Positions 62,004-64,000 of a DNA stretch of 64,000 nucleotides are shown here, one piece after another. The DNA is taken from positions 224,492-288,491 of the forward strand of contig NZ_CAJPUY010000008.1 of the NCBI RefSeq assembly GCF_905397275.1. Reading direction: 5' to 3'. The notes beneath the pieces were generated by a model. That model had not been told where the DNA came from, did not search any database, and saw nothing but the letters and a program-made list of their open reading frames with translations. Source of the stretch: Cupriavidus yeoncheonensis. Lineage in GTDB: Bacteria > Pseudomonadota > Gammaproteobacteria > Burkholderiales > Burkholderiaceae. The position numbers and the translations under genes are program-made. Every line of letters begins with the position of its first letter. Position 1 is the first letter of the stretch.

Positions 62004-63725
62004 TTATGCGGCTCGCTGCAGGCGTTTGCGCGCGAGAATGTCCTCGTCGCACTTCGGGCAATAGACGTGCTCGCCGGCCAGGTAGCCGTGCGTCGGGCAG
62101 ATCGAGAAAGTGGGCGTGATCGTGATGTAGGGCAGCCGGAAATTCTCGAGCGCCCGGCGTACCAGGCGCTTGCACGCCTCGCCGCTGGACAGGCGCTCGC
62201 CCATGTAGAGATGCAGCACGGTGCCGCCGGTGTACCTGCCCTGCAGCGCTTCCTGCTGGGCCAGTGCTTCGAATGGATCATCGGTGAAGCCGACCGGCAG
62301 CTGCGAGGAATTGGTGTAGTAGGGCTGCCCGGTCGTGCCGGCCTGGAGAATGTCGGGCCAGCGTTTGCGGTCCTCCCGCGCGAAGCGGTAGGTGGTGCCC
62401 TCGGCCGGCGTGGCCTCCAGGTTGTACATATGGCCCGTGGCTTCCTGGTACGCGACGATGCGCGCGCGCACATGGTCGAGGACGCGCAGCGCGAAGGCGC
62501 GCCCCCATTCCGTGGTGATGTCGTGGGTATCGCCGGTGAAGTTGCGGATCATCTCGTTGAGGCCGTTCACACCGAGGGTCGAGAAGTGATTGCGCAGCGT
62601 GCCGAGATAACGCCTGGTGTACGGGAACAAGCCCTGGTCCATCAGTTTCTGGATCACCTCGCGCTTGGCTTCGAGCGAATCACGGCCGATATCGAGCAAG
62701 GTATCGAGCCGCCGCAACAGGCCGGCTTCGTCGCCGGCGTTCAGGTAGCCCAAGCGAGCGCAGTTGATGGTGACCACCCCCAGCGAACCGGTCTGTTCGG
62801 CACTACCGAACAGGCCGTTGCCGCGCTTGAGCAGTTCGCGCAGATCGAGCTGGAGCCTGCAGCACATGGACCGCACCATATTGGGCTTGAGCTCGGAGTT
62901 CACGAAATTCTGGAAATACGGCAAGCCGTACTTCGCCGTCATGTCGAAAAGCCGCGCGGCATTCTCGCTCTCCCACGGGAAGTCCGGCGTGATGTTGTAG
63001 GTGGGAATCGGGAAGGTGAAGACGCGGCCCCGGGCATCGCCTTCCGTCATGACCTCGATATAGGCGCGATTGATCACGTCCATCTCGGCCTGCAGGTCGC
63101 CGTAGCGGAATGGCATTTCCTCGCCGCCGATCACCGGCACCTGTTCTTTCAGGTCTTCGGGGCAAGTCCAGTCGAACGTCAGGTTGGTGAAGGGAGTCTG
63201 CGTACCCCAGCGCGACGGCACGTTAAGGTTGTAGATCAGTTCCTGCATGTGTTGCCTGACCTCCGCGTAGGACATGCTGTCCTTGCGCACGAAGGGGGCC
63301 ATGTAGGTATCGAACGACGAGAACGCCTGGGCCCCGGCCCATTCGTTCTGCATGGTGCCGAGGAAGTTCACGATCTGGCCGACCGCGCTCGACATATGCC
63401 GGGGCGGCGCGGCTTCCACCTTGCCGGGCACGCCGTTCAACCCTTCATGCAGGAGCGTGCGCAGCGACCAGCCGGCGCAGTAGCCGGACAGCATGTCCAG
63501 GTCGTGGATGTGAAGGTCGCCCTCGCGATGAGCTGCCCCGGCCTCCGGCGCGTAGACATGGGACAGCCAGTAGTTCGCGGTGACCTTGCCCGCCACGTTG
63601 AGGATCAGCCCGCCGAGCGAGTATCCCTGGTTTGCATTGGCGTTGACGCGCCAGTCCTCGCGATTCAAGTACTCGTTGACGGACGATTCGACGTCAACGA
63701 GCGTCCTGTGAAGATTTGATCCCAT
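62004..63725 (-). CDS. nrdD: anaerobic (class III) ribonucleoside-triphosphate reductase, catalytic chain without ATP cone or glycyl-radical end
   Basis: 573 residues. Reduces ribonucleoside triphosphates to deoxy forms without oxygen. The chain begins at NREDWRVNANANQGYSLGGL, which in full-length enzymes follows the ATP cone, so the allosteric overall-activity domain is absent. Active-site region NMVRSMCCRLQLDLREL, GSLGVVTINCARLGYL, and the zinc-site tail ICPTHGYLAGEHVYCPKCD are intact. The chain stops shortly after the zinc site; the glycyl-radical segment is a separate gene. ATG at 63725 is fixed by regulatory sites immediately upstream. Confidence 0.93.
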   Translation of the reverse strand: MGSNLHRTLVDVESSVNEYLNREDWRVNANANQGYSLGGLILNVAGKVTANYWLSHVYAPEAGAAHREGDLHIHDLDMLSGYCAGWSLRTLLHEGLNGVPGKVEAAPPRHMSSAVGQIVNFLGTMQNEWAGAQAFSSFDTYMAPFVRKDSMSYAEVRQHMQELIYNLNVPSRWGTQTPFTNLTFDWTCPEDLKEQVPVIGGEEMPFRYGDLQAEMDVINRAYIEVMTEGDARGRVFTFPIPTYNITPDFPWESENAARLFDMTAKYGLPYFQNFVNSELKPNMVRSMCCRLQLDLRELLKRGNGLFGSAEQTGSLGVVTINCARLGYLNAGDEAGLLRRLDTLLDIGRDSLEAKREVIQKLMDQGLFPYTRRYLGTLRNHFSTLGVNGLNEMIRNFTGDTHDITTEWGRAFALRVLDHVRARIVAYQEATGHMYNLEATPAEGTTYRFAREDRKRWPDILQAGTTGQPYYTNSSQLPVGFTDDPFEALAQQEALQGRYTGGTVLHLYMGERLSSGEACKRLVRRALENFRLPYITITPTFSICPTHGYLAGEHVYCPKCDEDILARKRLQRAA

Positions 63726-63738
63726 CGCAGCCCCAAAA

Positions 63739-63799
63739 ACACTAGATATGGGACAGCATTATTTATCAGGCACTATATATAGTGCTTGCTCAAGATCAA
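63739..63799 (-). promoter_or_regulatory. nrd promoter region: two NrdR boxes and an FNR-like site
   Basis: GCACTATATATAGTGC (63770-63785) is a perfect palindrome matching the NrdR box. A weaker copy, ACACTAGATATGGGAC, starts at 63739, exactly 31 bp away, the spacing usual for paired NrdR boxes. TTGCTCAAGATCAA (63786-63799) differs by one base from the FNR/Anr consensus TTGAT-N4-ATCAA and abuts the upstream box. The layout suggests activation without oxygen and repression by NrdR at high dATP. Confidence 0.85.
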
Positions 63800-63870
63800 A
63801 CGGGCGGGCTTCTTACGGTCGGGCGGTAACAGGCTGGTCTTCGCGCATGGAAATCCACCGCCACAAAGCA

Positions 63871-63905
63871 AAAACCCCTCGCAGCACACGCTGTCGAGGG
63901 GTTTT
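63871..63905 (-). terminator. intrinsic terminator of the rRNA operon
   Basis: CCCCTCG (63875-63881) pairs with CGAGGGG (63895-63901), with an inner CAGC/GCTG stem, and A/T runs on both sides. It lies directly after the 5S 3' end on the minus strand. Confidence 0.9.
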
Positions 63906-63915
63906 GCATTGTAAG

Positions 63916-64000
63916 AGCCTGGCGATGACCTACTTTCACACGGGTAATCCGCACTATCATCGGCGCGGAGTCGTTTCACGGACCTGTTCGGGATGGGAAG
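63916..64000 (-). rRNA. rrf: 5S ribosomal RNA, 3' part (gene continues beyond window)
   Basis: The reverse complement of this stretch is the 3' two thirds of a betaproteobacterial 5S rRNA: CTTCCCATCCCGAACAGGTC, then the loop region with GATGATAGTGCGGATTACCC, GTGTGAAAGTAGGTCATCGC and the 3' end CAGGCT. One rRNA operon therefore lies to the right, transcribed leftward towards nrdD and ending at the terminator at 63871-63905. Confidence 0.96.

Overview
The window reads as chromosome of a GC-rich betaproteobacterium of the Burkholderiales, most like Cupriavidus or Ralstonia. The evidence is indirect: four Bug-type (TctC-like) periplasmic receptors, two Burkholderiales-type trimeric porins, many LysR regulators sitting beside small catabolic operons, very high GC at third codon positions (which produces long antisense shadow frames), and a 5S rRNA 3' end of betaproteobacterial type. 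No transposase, integrase, phage gene, CRISPR array or tRNA was seen.

Layout. 1-5.2 kb: 3' part of a CaiB/BaiF CoA-transferase, two small genes, polyphosphate kinase (ppk) and a DoxX membrane protein. 5.2-10.8 kb: a fused indolepyruvate ferredoxin oxidoreductase with a divergent LysR gene, then a Crp/Fnr-type regulator. 11.3-19 kb: a LysR gene divergent from an acid-activation operon (acyl-CoA synthetase, acyl-CoA dehydrogenase, Bug receptor), then a secreted beta-lactamase-fold hydrolase and a porin. 19.4-31.9 kb: a long minus-strand block. Its core (31.9 to 24.6 kb) is a tight eight-gene operon: a TPP enzyme, four subunits of a succinate dehydrogenase/fumarate reductase-like complex, two halves of a class I fumarase-like hydratase, and an amidohydrolase. 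Two LysR genes, two Bug receptors and a TauE-like exporter follow. This is the best candidate for an undescribed catabolic pathway.

32-40 kb: a LysR gene divergent from mmsA, a 770-bp mirrored repeat locus, a chemoreceptor, a porin and an MFS transporter. 40.4-42.8 kb: a RecB/Cas4-like nuclease fused to a DinG/XPD-type Fe-S helicase, with a near-ideal LexA box just upstream. 42.8-44.7 kb: three small exported proteins, one with a (GGT)n-encoded polyglycine run. 45.3-49.5 kb: acylating acetaldehyde dehydrogenase, 4-hydroxy-2-oxovalerate aldolase, an MHS transporter and an IclR regulator. 49.6-56.3 kb: a GlxA-type regulator, a DUF3088 protein and a cystine/D-cysteine module (ABC transporter, dcyD, metC-like lyase).

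56.4-61 kb: a helix-turn-helix/citrate-synthase fusion divergent from a 2-hydroxyacid dehydrogenase, an SDR and a Bug receptor. 61.1-63.7 kb: a split class III (anaerobic) ribonucleotide reductase: nrdD without an ATP cone, a separate 59-residue glycyl-radical peptide, and nrdG. It lies behind a pair of NrdR boxes and an FNR-like site. The window ends inside a 5S rRNA gene on the minus strand.
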